Assembly (NCBI GenBank): GCA_032622095.1
Contig: CP136067.1
Coordinates: forward strand, 195,882,052 to 195,946,051
Source of the DNA: Siphonodentalium dalli
Lineage: Eukaryota > Mollusca > Scaphopoda > Gadilida > Siphonodentaliidae
DNA length: 64,000 nt
Reading direction: 5' to 3'
Below, piece by piece: positions 52,903 to 61,760 of the stretch. Under the pieces are notes generated by a model. That model was given only the letters and a program-made list of their open reading frames with translations, was not told the DNA's origin and did no database searches. A program made the translations under genes and the position numbers. The number at the start of each line of letters is the position of its first letter. Within the stretch, counting starts at the first letter, position 1.

Positions 52903-53334
52903 TCACTGAATATATGCTTGAAGATTGACCACTGGTTCAAATTTTAACGGAATACCTATAATCGTCGGAGTGTTATTCACAACTCGCCTAATGTCTGTAT
53001 AAATGTGTCCTTGATTATTACATAATGTAACAGTAATGTTTGATCGTATTGTCCACTTTTTCACGAAAACACACGGGTGTTGTTCGTAATCATTGGGGTG
53101 TGACATATTAGTATGAAGTAATTCATAGTCAACCGACTCACGCGGTATCTTCTTTGGAACTAAAATAAATGGTAGTGACACAGTGATTACCATAATAGTA
53201 ATTCCTATCCATTTAAGGAGATTCATATGTAGACGACCACGTTCTGTTTGAAACGTATTCGTCAAGGTACCTGTTCTATTATCCATGATTGTAATTGTTC
53301 TCGTGCACAACTTAATTTTGATATCTGGCGACAT
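52903..53334 (-). CDS. Single-span membrane protein of Polinton-like element (143 aa)
   Basis: Intronless ORF with one hydrophobic segment at about residues 40-59 (WIGITIMVITVSLPFILV) followed by KK. Internal Met17 and Met37 are alternative starts; starting at Met37 would make the segment an N-terminal signal anchor. The ~80-residue C-terminal part has two cysteines (88, 105) and two N-glycosylation sequons (Asn76-Met-Ser, Asn99-Ile-Thr), as expected of a lumenal or outer domain. AATAAA (minus strand, 52893-52898) lies about five bases after the stop. It is the innermost of the three genes in the arm. Small membrane proteins occur in Polinton-type and other DNA-virus-derived elements, but I do not recognise a named family. 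The right-arm copy (55595-56026) is frameshifted. Confidence 0.65.
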   Translation of the reverse strand: MSPDIKIKLCTRTITIMDNRTGTLTNTFQTERGRLHMNLLKWIGITIMVITVSLPFILVPKKIPRESVDYELLHTNMSHPNDYEQHPCVFVKKWTIRSNITVTLCNNQGHIYTDIRRVVNNTPTIIGIPLKFEPVVNLQAYIQ

Positions 53335-53355
53335 CAGACTCTAAAATCCATGAAA

Positions 53356-53440
53356 TAAATTTGTCTGGCCATGAATGCCAAATGCACCATGATAGTTATC
53401 GATGTCAATAATGCGTTTCGTTGAGATCTTGATTGAGTAT
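53356..53440 (-). repeat. ~85 bp repeat flanking the arm minisatellite (copy 1)
   Basis: The segment around CAAGATCTCAACGAAACGCA and TTCATGGCCAGACAAATTT occurs four times in alternating orientation: here, about 53984-54072, 54842-54928 and 55492-55577. Each arm therefore contains its own smaller inverted repeat around its minisatellite. Confidence 0.85.
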
Positions 53441-53519
53441 GCACCAATCAATTAACAATGACAGTGACACAGAATATCACCCAAAGTATATTCAAAGGGG
53501 GTGAGAAAAAGAACAAACG

Positions 53520-53915
53520 AGCAAAACAAAAATGAGCAAAAAAATGAGCAAAAAATGAGCAAATGAGATGAGCAAATGAGCAAATAAATGAGCAAATGAG
53601 CAAAAAAAATGAGCAAAAAAAATGAGCAAAAAAATGAGCAAATGAGCAAGAAAATGAGCAAATGAGCAAGAAAATGAGCAAATGAGCAAGAAAATGAGCA
53701 ATAAAAATGAGCAAATGAGCAAGAAAATGAGCAAATGAGCAAGAAAATGAGCAAATGAGCAATAAAAATGAGCAAATAAGCAAAAAAAATTAGCAAATGA
53801 GCAAAAAAATGAGCAAAAAAATGAGCAAATGAGCAAAATAATGAGCAAATGAGCAAGAAAATGAGCAAATGAGCAATACAAATGAGCAAATGAGCAAGAG
53901 GTGAGCAAGTGAGCA
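53520..53915. repeat. GAGCAAAT minisatellite (left arm)
   Basis: Units of ATGAGCAAATGAGCAA with A-run length changes. All reverse-strand frames stay open and give Leu/Ile/Cys/Ser/Phe-rich translations that are an artefact of the repeat. The inverted counterpart is at about 55000-55430. Confidence 0.93.
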
Positions 53916-53983
53916 AGTGATCATGTCGATAATAAAAAGCAGCATTTTATAGATCGAACAGAAATTTTGTCAGAATATTGTCA

Positions 53984-54072
53984 TCAACTCAATCAAGATC
54001 TCAACGAAACGCATTATTGACATCGATAACTATCATGGTGCATTGGCATTCATGGCCAGACAAATTTAATTC
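53984..54072 (+). repeat. ~85 bp repeat flanking the arm minisatellite (copy 2)
   Basis: Inverted relative to 53356-53440. Confidence 0.85.
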
Positions 54073-54263
54073 GTGTGTCTACAATACAACCTACCTATCC
54101 AAATGTCAATGCAATTATGAGTGATTTCAATATGAGCACTCTATTATATAGATATGTGTAACATGGTGACATGATGAAATCGATTGTGATACAAAGCTAA
54201 AGTACCGCCCCATAGGGCAGATACATAGCTAAAGTACCGCTCATAGAGCAGAAGCTAAAATAC

Positions 54264-54413
54264 CGCTCTAACGTTGTCTGAATCTACAGCCCCTTCATTA
54301 TTATATCCGTATTTGGTCAGTTTGACCATTTTCTTCATGATCATGTTATGTATGGGTGATGTTTTCATTCGATGCTGGTATTCTATTAATCGTTCGTAAC
54401 TTTTGAGAAAGAG
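54264..54413 (-). pseudogene. C-terminal fragment of the C2H2 gene (left of centre)
   Basis: Encodes a stretch close to the last third of the 51605-52180 protein (KTSPIHNMIMKKMVKLTK shared), with an internal deletion that joins GYNNE to a short SDN tail. The zinc finger is absent. The 5' side runs into CAA repeats of the element centre, so it has no start of its own. Confidence 0.75.
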
Positions 54414-54500
54414 GAACAACAACAACAACAACAACAACCGGCGGCGGCGCAACAACAACAACAACAACCGCCGCCGGCGGTTGTTGTTGTTGTTGTTCCT
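54410..54500. repeat. Centre of palindrome: (CAA)n and GCC-rich hairpin
   Basis: (CAA)n, CCGGCGGCGGCGC, (CAA)n, CCGCCGCCGGCGG, then (TTG)n. The GC-rich parts pair with each other. This is the turning point of the inverted structure. Confidence 0.85.
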
Positions 54501-54655
54501 CTTTCTCAAAAGTTACGAACGATTAATAGAATACCAGCATCGAATGAAAACATCACCCATACATAACATGATCATGAAGAAAATGGTCAAACTGACCAAA
54601 CACGGATATAATAATGAAGGGGCTGTAGATTCAGACAACGTTAGAGCGGTATTTT
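54496..54655 (+). pseudogene. C-terminal fragment of the C2H2 gene (right of centre)
   Basis: Inverted copy of 54264-54413, with one difference in the translated stretch (Lys-His against Lys-Tyr). No zinc finger and no own start. Confidence 0.75.
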
Positions 54656-54841
54656 ATCTTCTGCTCTATGAGCAGTACTTTAGCTATGTATCTGCCCTAT
54701 GGGGCGGTACTTTAGCTTTGTATCACAATCGATTTCATCATGTCACCATGTTACACATATATATATAATAGAGTGCTCATATTGAAATCACTCATAATTG
54801 CATTGACATTTGGATAGGTAGGTTGTATTGTAGACACACGA

Positions 54842-54928
54842 ATTAAATTTGTCTGGCCATGAATGCCAATGCACCATGATAGTTATCGATGTCAATAATG
54901 CGTTTCGTTGAGATCTTGATTGAGTTGA
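54842..54928 (-). repeat. ~85 bp repeat flanking the arm minisatellite (copy 3)
   Basis: Right-arm counterpart of 53984-54072. Confidence 0.85.
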
Positions 54929-54999
54929 TGACAATATTCTGACAAAATTTCTGTTCGATCTATAAAATGCTGCTTTTTATTATCGACATGATCACTTGC

Positions 55000-55430
55000 T
55001 CACTTGCTCACCTCTTGCTCATTTGCTCATTTGTATTGCTCATTTGCACATTTTCTTGCTCATTTTGCTCATTTTCTTGCTCATTTGCTAATTTTTTTGC
55101 TAATTTTTTTGCTAATTGTTTTTGCTCATTTGCTCATTTTTATTGCTCATTTGCTCATTTTCTGGCTCGTTTGCTCATTTTCTTGCTCATTTGCTCATTT
55201 TTTTGCTCATTTTTATTGCTCATTTGCTCATTTTCTTGCCCATTTGCTCATTTTCTTGCTCATTTGCTCATATTTTTGCTCATGTTTTTGCTCATTTGCT
55301 CATTTTTTTGCTCATTTGCTCATTTGCTCATTTTTTTTGCTCATTTGCTAATTTTTTTGCTCATTCTTTTGCTCATTTGCTCATTTTTTTGCTCATTTGC
55401 TCATTTTTGTTTTGCTCATTTGCTCTTTTT
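55000..55430. repeat. GAGCAAAT minisatellite (right arm)
   Basis: Reverse-complement counterpart of 53520-53915 (TTTGCTCATTTGCTCAT units). Its unit order and A/T-run lengths differ, so the two arms have diverged here. Confidence 0.93.
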
Positions 55431-55491
55431 CTCACCCCCTTTGAATATATTTGGGTGATATTCTGTGTCATTGTTAATTGATTGGTGCATA

Positions 55492-55577
55492 CTCAATCAA
55501 GATCTCAACGAAACGCATTATTGACATCGATAACTATCATGGTGCATTTGGCATTCATGGCCAGACAAATTTAATTC
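55492..55577 (+). repeat. ~85 bp repeat flanking the arm minisatellite (copy 4)
   Basis: Right-arm counterpart of 53356-53440. Confidence 0.85.
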
Positions 55578-55594
55578 ATGGATTTTAGAGTCTG

Positions 55595-56026
55595 ATGTCG
55601 CCAGATATCAAAATTAATAAGAGTAAGTTGTGCACGAGAACAATTACAATCATGGATAATAGAACAGGTACCTTGACGAATACGTTTCAAACAGAACGTG
55701 GTCGTCTACATATGAATCTCCTTAAATGGATAGGAATTACTATTATGGTAATCACTGTGTCACTACCATTTATTTTAGTTCCAAAGAAGATACCGCGTGA
55801 GTCGGTTGACTATGAATTACTTCATACTAATATGTCACACCCCAATGATTACGAACAACACCCGTGTGTTTTCGTGAAAAATACGATCAAACATTACTGT
55901 TACATTATGTAATAATCAAGGACACATTTATACAGACATTAGGCGAGTTGTGAATAACACTCCGACGATTATAGGTATTCCGTTAAATTTGAACCAGTGG
56001 TCAATCTTCAAGCATATATTCAGTGA
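55595..56026 (+). pseudogene. Membrane-protein gene, frameshifted right-arm copy
   Basis: Inverted homologue of 52903-53334. It has a 9-base in-frame insertion near codon 7. A ~10-base deletion after the FVK codons (near 55880) shifts the frame and ends translation at 55912, and a further single-base loss lies near 55987. The hydrophobic segment is retained, but the two-cysteine C-terminal part is lost. Confidence 0.8.
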
Positions 56027-56237
56027 TATCAATAAAACTATAAGAGAAGAAGAATAATGATTCTCTTTGAATTTTTTTTTTTTAGAAACTATAGTCATAT
56101 GGATAATTATTATCTGTACCTGACTAGCGACGATTCGATTAATAAATATCCAGATAATCGATTTTTATAAGAGGCGATAAACTTTCTAAAATAAAATGCA
56201 GAAAAAAGAGTGACTTGTACACTACATTTGAAGAAAC

Positions 56238-56561
56238 ATGTCGATCCCGTATATTTCAGCAGATATTGAAACGTGGAGAAAACATTTCAGAGACATGCTT
56301 GATGGGAAGTTAACGCCAGATAATAAGGGTCGATACTTTATTGACAGAACTAAAAATAGTGATAGTGAAGAAGACGTTCTAAAACCACATATTAACGTAG
56401 TGACGCCCATCGCTCAAGCGATTGAAATGGCTAAGGCCGAAGTTGCAGCAAATAAGTTGACAAACACACGTAAAGCGTCCAAACAAACCAACAAGAGAGT
56501 GTTAGCTGGAGGTTTGTCTAATAATAAGAAGAAAATGAAAAGAAAAGTGTCATACGATTAG
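56238..56561 (+). CDS. Small basic protein, right-arm copy (107 aa)
   Basis: Inverted copy of 52367-52690 with an identical translation from MSIPYI to the basic tail. The upstream TATAAG (near 56166) is conserved. It is the only one of the three genes intact in both arms, although the neighbours on either side in this arm are broken. Function as for the left-arm copy: inferred nucleic-acid-binding or core-type protein, unproven. Confidence 0.68.
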   Translation: MSIPYISADIETWRKHFRDMLDGKLTPDNKGRYFIDRTKNSDSEEDVLKPHINVVTPIAQAIEMAKAEVAANKLTNTRKASKQTNKRVLAGGLSNNKKKMKRKVSYD

Positions 56562-56670
56562 CCAAATCATGAATGAATACATAGAGTACCATACTGATAA
56601 ATTGGCATTAATTGAATCACCGGCGGTCAAAGATCTATACCCTAGACCCGGGACGAACGTACTCTTAACT

Positions 56671-56776
56671 AACCAAACACGGATATAATAATGAATGGGC
56701 TGCAGATGAAGTGATGAGAAAATTCAAGAAACTCTTAGAAATAACTCTAACGGTCGAAGATTCAGACAATGATTAA
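56671..56776 (+). pseudogene. 3' remnant of C2H2 gene, right arm
   Basis: Only the last ~34 codons remain (KHGYNNEWAADEVMRKF onward to the acidic tail and stop). A ~550 bp deletion relative to the left arm joins the upstream intergenic CGTACTCTTAAC directly to it, removing promoter, start codon and zinc finger. The poly(A) signal after the stop is retained. Confidence 0.85.
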
Positions 56777-57190
56777 ATTTCAATAAACTTCATCAACATG
56801 TTATTCTCGTCTTCGTTATATATCTATAAGTGGGAGGGGAGATTGTAGAGCGAGAAACGATACATAAATGGTACATTAAGAGCCCTAAAATTTGAAGTTT
56901 AAATATTGTTCTGTGTCATTTTAACTTTCACCCACTGCGTGTGTATTGTGTTTCTTTAACATTCATTCAAAATGAGTGCCGTGTGTCCCTTTAGAGCGCA
57001 TTGTGCTCCTTTAATATTCACACACCAATATTACATAACGTCCCTTACATCGTGTCACTTTAACATTCCACACCATGCGTGCATTATCCCCCTTTAATTA
57101 TGTCATAGCATTGGTACATAGAAGACTGTATAACACTATGCCTATGTCTGTATATGTTGTCACATCGTGAGTGTATTGTCCACCATTATA

Positions 57191-57341
57191 TTGAAATTTT
57201 TGAAGTTCATGAAATTTTTTGAAATTTTTGAAGTTTTTGAAATTTTTGAAGTTTTTGAAATTTTTGAAATTTTGAAGTTTTTGGAGTTTTTGAAATTTTT
57301 GAAGTTTTTGGAGTTTTTGAAATTTTTGAAATTTTTGAAGT
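57191..57341. repeat. Subterminal short tandem repeats (right arm)
   Basis: TTTTTGAAATTTTTGAAG-type units, the inverted counterpart of 51057-51190. Confidence 0.9.
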
Positions 57342-57652
57342 ATGCATTCATACCTATAGTGTCAATGTCCAAAATTACAGCGACTCGGACCAGTCCATAC
57401 ACATCTCAATACTTCCAATAATTCGCGATAATGCACACGTGTCATATACTCAATAACTTCATCGGGATAGAGAAGTAAAGAATAAACGGTCTTTATTATT
57501 TATGTAAGAGTAATGATGTCAAATTATTTCAGGTATTGTGGAGACAATTATATGAGTATGGACTGCGTCTGATTGATAAACACTGGAATGTATGCATTCA
57601 TACCGATGGTGACAATGTCCAAAATTACAGCGACTCGGACCAGTCCATACAC
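57340..57652. repeat. Duplicated ~65 bp segment flanking displaced gene fragment
   Basis: GTATGCATTCATACC through GGACCAGTCCATACACAT occurs at 57340-57404 and again at 57589-57652, while the left arm has it once (about 50995-51053). Between the copies, 57413-57448 is a fragment of the C2H2 gene's upstream region and first codons (CTTCCAATAATTCGCGATAA). Material deleted from 56660 thus partly reappears here, indicating rearrangement of this arm. Confidence 0.75.
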
Positions 57653-57900
57653 ATATAATTGATATAAAGCTATTTCTAAACATCGATTAATAAAATTAAC
57701 AGAGTTTCATGAAAAATATTTAAAATTTGTTTGAACAAAAATAACAAAAGATATTACACGCAAATATTTAAAAAAACATTCGACATTTAATAGTCGGCCC
57801 GAGATTTGGGTAAGAGACCGAAAACTCATTATAATTTTTTTGAGATTTGTTAAAACTTTTTTTTTGAAAATTTTTGAACAAAATTTTGGGTTTTGAAAAA

Positions 57901-57986
57901 AAAAATTGGGAATATTTTAGTACAAACAATTTTAACCCCAAAAAATCTATTTTTAGATGTGAGGCGAACGAGACCCCCATACTACT
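57901..57986 (-). repeat. Right terminal inverted repeat
   Basis: Mirror of 50879-50965, ending ACTACT. Confidence 0.9.
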
Positions 57987-57992
57987 TGTACC
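57987..57992. repeat. Target-site duplication TGTACC (right)
   Basis: Second copy of the hexamer at 50873-50878. Confidence 0.85.
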
Positions 57993-59069
57993 CGCTCATG
58001 ATAATTCTTGTTTTCAGTCAAAAGCCATATAGTTATCCTCTCATATCATCATTGATTATTCGCGCTGCTAACCGATATATATATACGTATTTGCCCTGCT
58101 AATCGATATATATACGTCGCTCGGCACAATTTCAAAGTAAAATGTGAGACTTCCGATGCGAAACTGACGTAGGAAAGACATTGATAACATTTCATAACAT
58201 TATCCGAAAATGTACTGCATAAAAAAAGAGTCTGAATGCATGCCCCTTTAATACTCCTGTCATCATTTTGAAGACAAAAGCTAAGGGCCGTCCCATGGAG
58301 ACGTCTATCGCTAGAAACTGGACGTTTCTAATGTCGAAATCTAAATAGCATTGCTCGGGCGACAATTGAACTTACTCGGGCGATAACGGAACATATAGGG
58401 CGGGAATCGGAGCGAAAATATAAATCACCGATTACAGCATTTTGCTGGGCTTTTTTGGCAACAAAATGATCGGGGAACATGTCCCGGGTGAAGCTAGAGG
58501 TAAAAATTATCATAACATGTTATTAAACGTAACTTATATCTGTCTTTATAAGTTTTTCTGCCGATAAATTTGAAAATTGCTCGGTAGACAATCGGAAAAA
58601 CTCACAACGGAATCGGACTTTGCTTGGGCGGAATGAGAAATCGAGGAGCATATCATCCACAGTGCTGTAGCCCATGCTAATGGATTGAATTTTGAAATCT
58701 AAGATGGCTGCTGCCAGCCATCTCTGTTTTAGTGTTAAAAGGGGGGTGGGTGTCCAAAAATGGTCGGAAAAAACTGCCGAAAACGGAAAAAAAATTGGAC
58801 GCGGGGGTGGGTGGGTCCCAACAAGGGTCGAAAGTCAAAAATCAGCATACGTGCCTGCAAATGTTTTCCGACTCCCCAAATTTTGGAAACAGAATTTTCC
58901 ACCCAGCATACTTTCATTTTAATACCAGGCCAACTAAATCAATGTTAGTTTCTTGTGTACGCAATTGTGACTAATTAAAATTAAATACATCGAAACAAAC
59001 GTATTTACCCATTCCCAGAGCCCAAACAGTAATGAAACTGAAACCATAGATTAAATTTAGGAAGAGGGA
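57993..59069. other. No gene supported
   Basis: Contains TTCAGTCAAAAGCC (58015-58028), the inverted partner of 50817-50832, and a segment at 58596-58672 (CATTCCGCCC/GCTCCTCGA on the complement) that is the inverted partner of 48128-48199. There is also a G-rich GGGGGTGGGTGGG stretch near 58804. Confidence 0.5.
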
Positions 59070-59441
59070 AATATAATTTTTAAAATTAAAATTAGTTTTT
59101 CCTCAAGGGAAGCCAGAAACTGAACTATATGGATTATTATCCTCGGCCTTGTGTTATCAGGGGAGTTAAAATTTATTGTCCGTTTATTAGCCTACTCCGG
59201 TCAATCAGCGACTCCGGCCAATCAGCGCTCGGATTAGCTCGCGCATGAATGCGTCCCGTGCAAATCCCGCGCTCTTAACAATTCATCTAGCCAGTTTTAT
59301 TTCCGACTTTTAATAATAAGATTTGCGAGTCGCGGGGTTGGGAATGGCACCGCCATGGGAGGGATCTATGATAGTTCAGTTTCGGGCTTCCCTTGAGGAA
59401 AAACTAATTTTAATTAAAAACATTATATTTTTCCGCCAAGG
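59070..59441. repeat. Inverted repeat around a GC-rich core
   Basis: AAAACTAATTTTAATTTT-type sequence plus TTCCTCAAGGGAAGCC and AACTGAACTAT at 59075-59136 return inverted at about 59369-59441. A third partial copy (GAAGCCCTTCAACTGAACTA) lies just outside in direct orientation near 59443. It may be a MITE-like element carrying the GC-rich segment. Confidence 0.7.
59195..59345. promoter_or_regulatory. GC-rich patch with CCAAT motifs
   Basis: GGTCAATCAGCG and GGCCAATCAGCG occur 22 bases apart, followed by several CpG-containing words (GCTCGCGCATG, GTCGCGGGG). It could be a promoter, but no confident gene lies next to it, and it sits inside an inverted repeat. Confidence 0.25.
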
Positions 59442-59814
59442 AGAAGCCCTTCAACTGAACTATATGGATTAGAATGCAAGCCCAGGAGGAGGCAACGAGC
59501 AATAAATTTAATATTCCAGTTTGACGGGAATGTACTCTTCCAAACAGATTTCATGTAAATGTGATTTAGTCATGAATCAGCTTTGATATGTTATGTGAAA
59601 GAGCTCATAAATTCAGATTCCAGCATTGCTCAAGCTTGTACCTCCCCCCTTGTCTTTTGGAATAAACATCCCAGGCAGTGCCATACCATACGTGCCAGCT
59701 ACTAGTAGACACCGAGCAGTAGAGACTTCTTCTGCTGCTGCTTTTTTTTCTCGTGTCCTGCGATGAGAGTGATGGCGGTATTTACTATTTATATCTTCCC
59801 AAATAGAAAGCGCT

Positions 59815-61760
59815 ATTGACGGTACGCGACAGCGAGTCTTCCTCACACAGAACAGCCTCCAAAGGCTCGGGTGCTATTGTCCCGGAGGATTGGTTGCCCG
59901 AATCTCAGAGAACGGCACTCTGCCTGCCACGGTCTGCTGATGCAGGACCAGGGGGCGCGAACTGGTACAGCCCGAGGACTGGTACAGTTGTGCAAAGTTT
60001 GTGTAATTCATTGTAACAAGATTTGACACATATCCTGTGATGAAGTTTTTACAAGAGATCGACCCGTGTCGTGTCCGTACGCAAAGCGAGTTCCCTAGGA
60101 ACGACAGAATCCTTGACCGACAGTGGGAACCACCGTCGGCCCGAGATCCTTGCTCATCGTCGTCAAAGCCATCAGACGCCAGGAGAATTATAGAAACTAG
60201 AAAGCATGTCAGGATCGACGCCAGCAACAGAACAGCCTGCATCAGGTTGAGGTAAGGTACTATAGAGGGAAGCCCACACTGGGAATGGCTCGAACGAGGA
60301 ACAATTGCGCTCGCAGTTATATTTTAAGGTGTTATTTCCCACCCCAAGGCCAAAATGGCGGAAAAAAGGGAAATTGAAAGGATCCATTTGACCAGGGAAA
60401 GCCCCCCACCGAATCTCCCAAATGCAGGTGGGCCTGACACAAACGTCGATGACATACCACTAGGATCCCCTGACGGCAGAGGAGCAGGCCTGGACGTATC
60501 ACTTGGGATGTCGTTTCCAGGGGGACAAGACCGACCCTCGTAATGGAGTTGGCCAAGGCGCCGTGGGGAAGCGTCAAAAGGCCAGTTGGCTGGTGCGCTT
60601 TGTGCGGCACGGGACAACGAGGCTTCCCCACCCAGAACAGTCGCCAAAGGCGCGGGTGCTTGTGTCCTGGAGGATTGGTTGCCCGAATCTCCGGAGGACG
60701 GTACCCTGCCTCCCACGGTCTGCAGAAGACGGGGATTGCAGCATGATCCGGAGGGACCGAATGGTTCCTGCCCGAGTTAAGACTGGTACGTTTGCTCAAA
60801 ATGTAAAACCATGGACCAATGGGCCCTCAACCAACTATGACAATATCGCGTATATTCATAAGCAACCCGTACGGCCATCAAAGTCGAATCTCGTTCGACT
60901 ATACGCAAGAAAGACATTCTGTTAGTTATTAGCAAGCATAATATACAAAACATTTGTTAGTTATTGCAAAACAAGGTTAATAAGGTAAATTCCGTTATTT
61001 ACTATGGCCACGTGATCTTACCTGCTAGAAATTAAACCGCAGGTAAGATACTGTCTTTTCTCGGCGAAGAGATCCGATTTCTCCTGTGCAAGAACATAGC
61101 GGTGTCCTTGCTTACGGTGAGGAGAACATTTTATACACTTACGGAAAGTCCGCAGATGGTGGAGCAGGCCTGGAATATCCCGAGGGAGTATGATTCCAGG
61201 GGGACAAGACCCACTCTCGTAATGGAGTGGGCCACGGACCGTGGGGCAGAGTCAGAAGTCTCAGTCCTTCCCATGAGACAGGAGCAATTGTTCACGCAGC
61301 CGTATGCAATTGTAATTTTCTAATTCACGAATATTAAACTGTGCACTGTTCCTCCTTGACAAAATGTGCATGGTCATAGTAATCATTGATTCAATATTAA
61401 ACTATTGGAAGGTATATATAAAATCGTTCCCATCGCAGTTAAATTATGGGAATGTGAAAGTGCCATGGAACATGCATGTTTTGAGGTCTATCCCACAATG
61501 ACATTGAATTTGAGAAAAACACAACTGATGATTATACAGGCGCAAGTACATCCGTATTCTGAATTGCGAGAGCAAATGAGAGCTCGAGCTGCGGTTACAT
61601 CTGGGAAGAACTGAAGTCTGGTTGGCTGGTGCGCTGTTAGTGGCACATGATGAGTCTTCCCCACCCTAAGGCTCAGGAGCTGTGGCATTCGCCCTTGAAG
61701 ATTTGTTTTCCAAATCAACGATGGTAGCACCCCGCCAGTCACTGGTACTGGGCAGTGGTC
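59815..61760. repeat. Three diverged direct copies of a ~190 bp GC-rich segment
   Basis: GGAGGATTGGTTGCCCGAAT-like sequence occurs at 59883 and 60668, with a weaker relative (GAAGATTTGTTTTCCAAATC) at 61696. All are preceded by a CC(A/T)AAGGC(T/G)C(G/A)GG-type word, and the first two are followed by CACGGTCTGC. A second shared block (GGAGCAGGCCTGGA, then TTCCAGGGGGACAAGAC) occurs at 60480 and 61162. Frame is not conserved between copies, so this looks like an old repeat family or broken gene duplicates. Confidence 0.65.
59874..60242 (-). CDS. Weak ORF with signal-peptide-like start (122 aa)
   Basis: The minus-strand ORF starts MQAVLLLASILTCFLVSIIL, a typical signal peptide or membrane anchor. 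An acidic DDDEQ stretch and a Cys/Ser/Arg-rich part follow. The 3' part runs through the GC-rich repeat at 59880-59950, so only about the first 65 codons could be real, for example as a first coding exon ending before 60045. No family is recognised. A competing reading exists on the plus strand, where GTTGAGGTAAGG at 60246-60257 resembles a 5' splice site. Both are speculative. Confidence 0.2.
   Translation of the reverse strand: MQAVLLLASILTCFLVSIILLASDGFDDDEQGSRADGGSHCRSRILSFLGNSLCVRTRHGSISCKNFITGYVSNLVTMNYTNFAQLYQSSGCTSSRPLVLHQQTVAGRVPFSEIRATNPPGQ

Larger units (their letters stand above)
50879..57986. mobile_element. Palindromic Polinton/Maverick-like element, 7,108 bp
   Basis: Terminal inverted repeats start AGTAGTATGGGGGTCTCG (50879) and end in its complement (...ACTACT, 57986), perfect or nearly so over ~80 bp. 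They are bounded by TGTACC on both sides. The 5'-AG terminus and 6-bp duplication are Polinton hallmarks. Almost everything inside is also inverted: each ~3.5 kb arm carries, from the tip inward, an AAATTTC-type short-period repeat, subterminal direct repeats, a C2H2 gene, a small basic-protein gene, a membrane-protein gene, a GAGCAAAT minisatellite and a C2H2-gene fragment, meeting at a CAA/GCC-rich centre near 54455. Genes point outward. None of polymerase B, integrase, packaging ATPase, protease or capsid genes is present, so it must depend on a full element in trans. The arms differ by several deletions, so this is not a simple assembly mirror. Confidence 0.85.

Noticed and set aside
53448-53916. 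Three overlapping Leu/Ile/Phe/Cys-rich ORFs resembling membrane proteins
   Set aside because: They are frame readings of the GAGCAAAT minisatellite. All three frames are open and the mirror arm gives the same artefact with different lengths.
57160-57421. F/K/N-rich ORFs on both strands near the element tip
   Set aside because: Produced by the AAATTTC short tandem repeats.
50879-57986. Palindrome as a pure assembly mirror artefact
   Set aside because: The arms differ by a ~550 bp deletion, a ~475 bp length difference near the tip, frameshifts and different minisatellite structure, and a 6-bp target duplication brackets the whole. An artefact would give matching arms.
58738-58822. G-rich stretch as a G-quadruplex regulatory element
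   Set aside because: Only one short GGGGGTGGGTGGG run with a weak fourth tract and no gene context to support a role.
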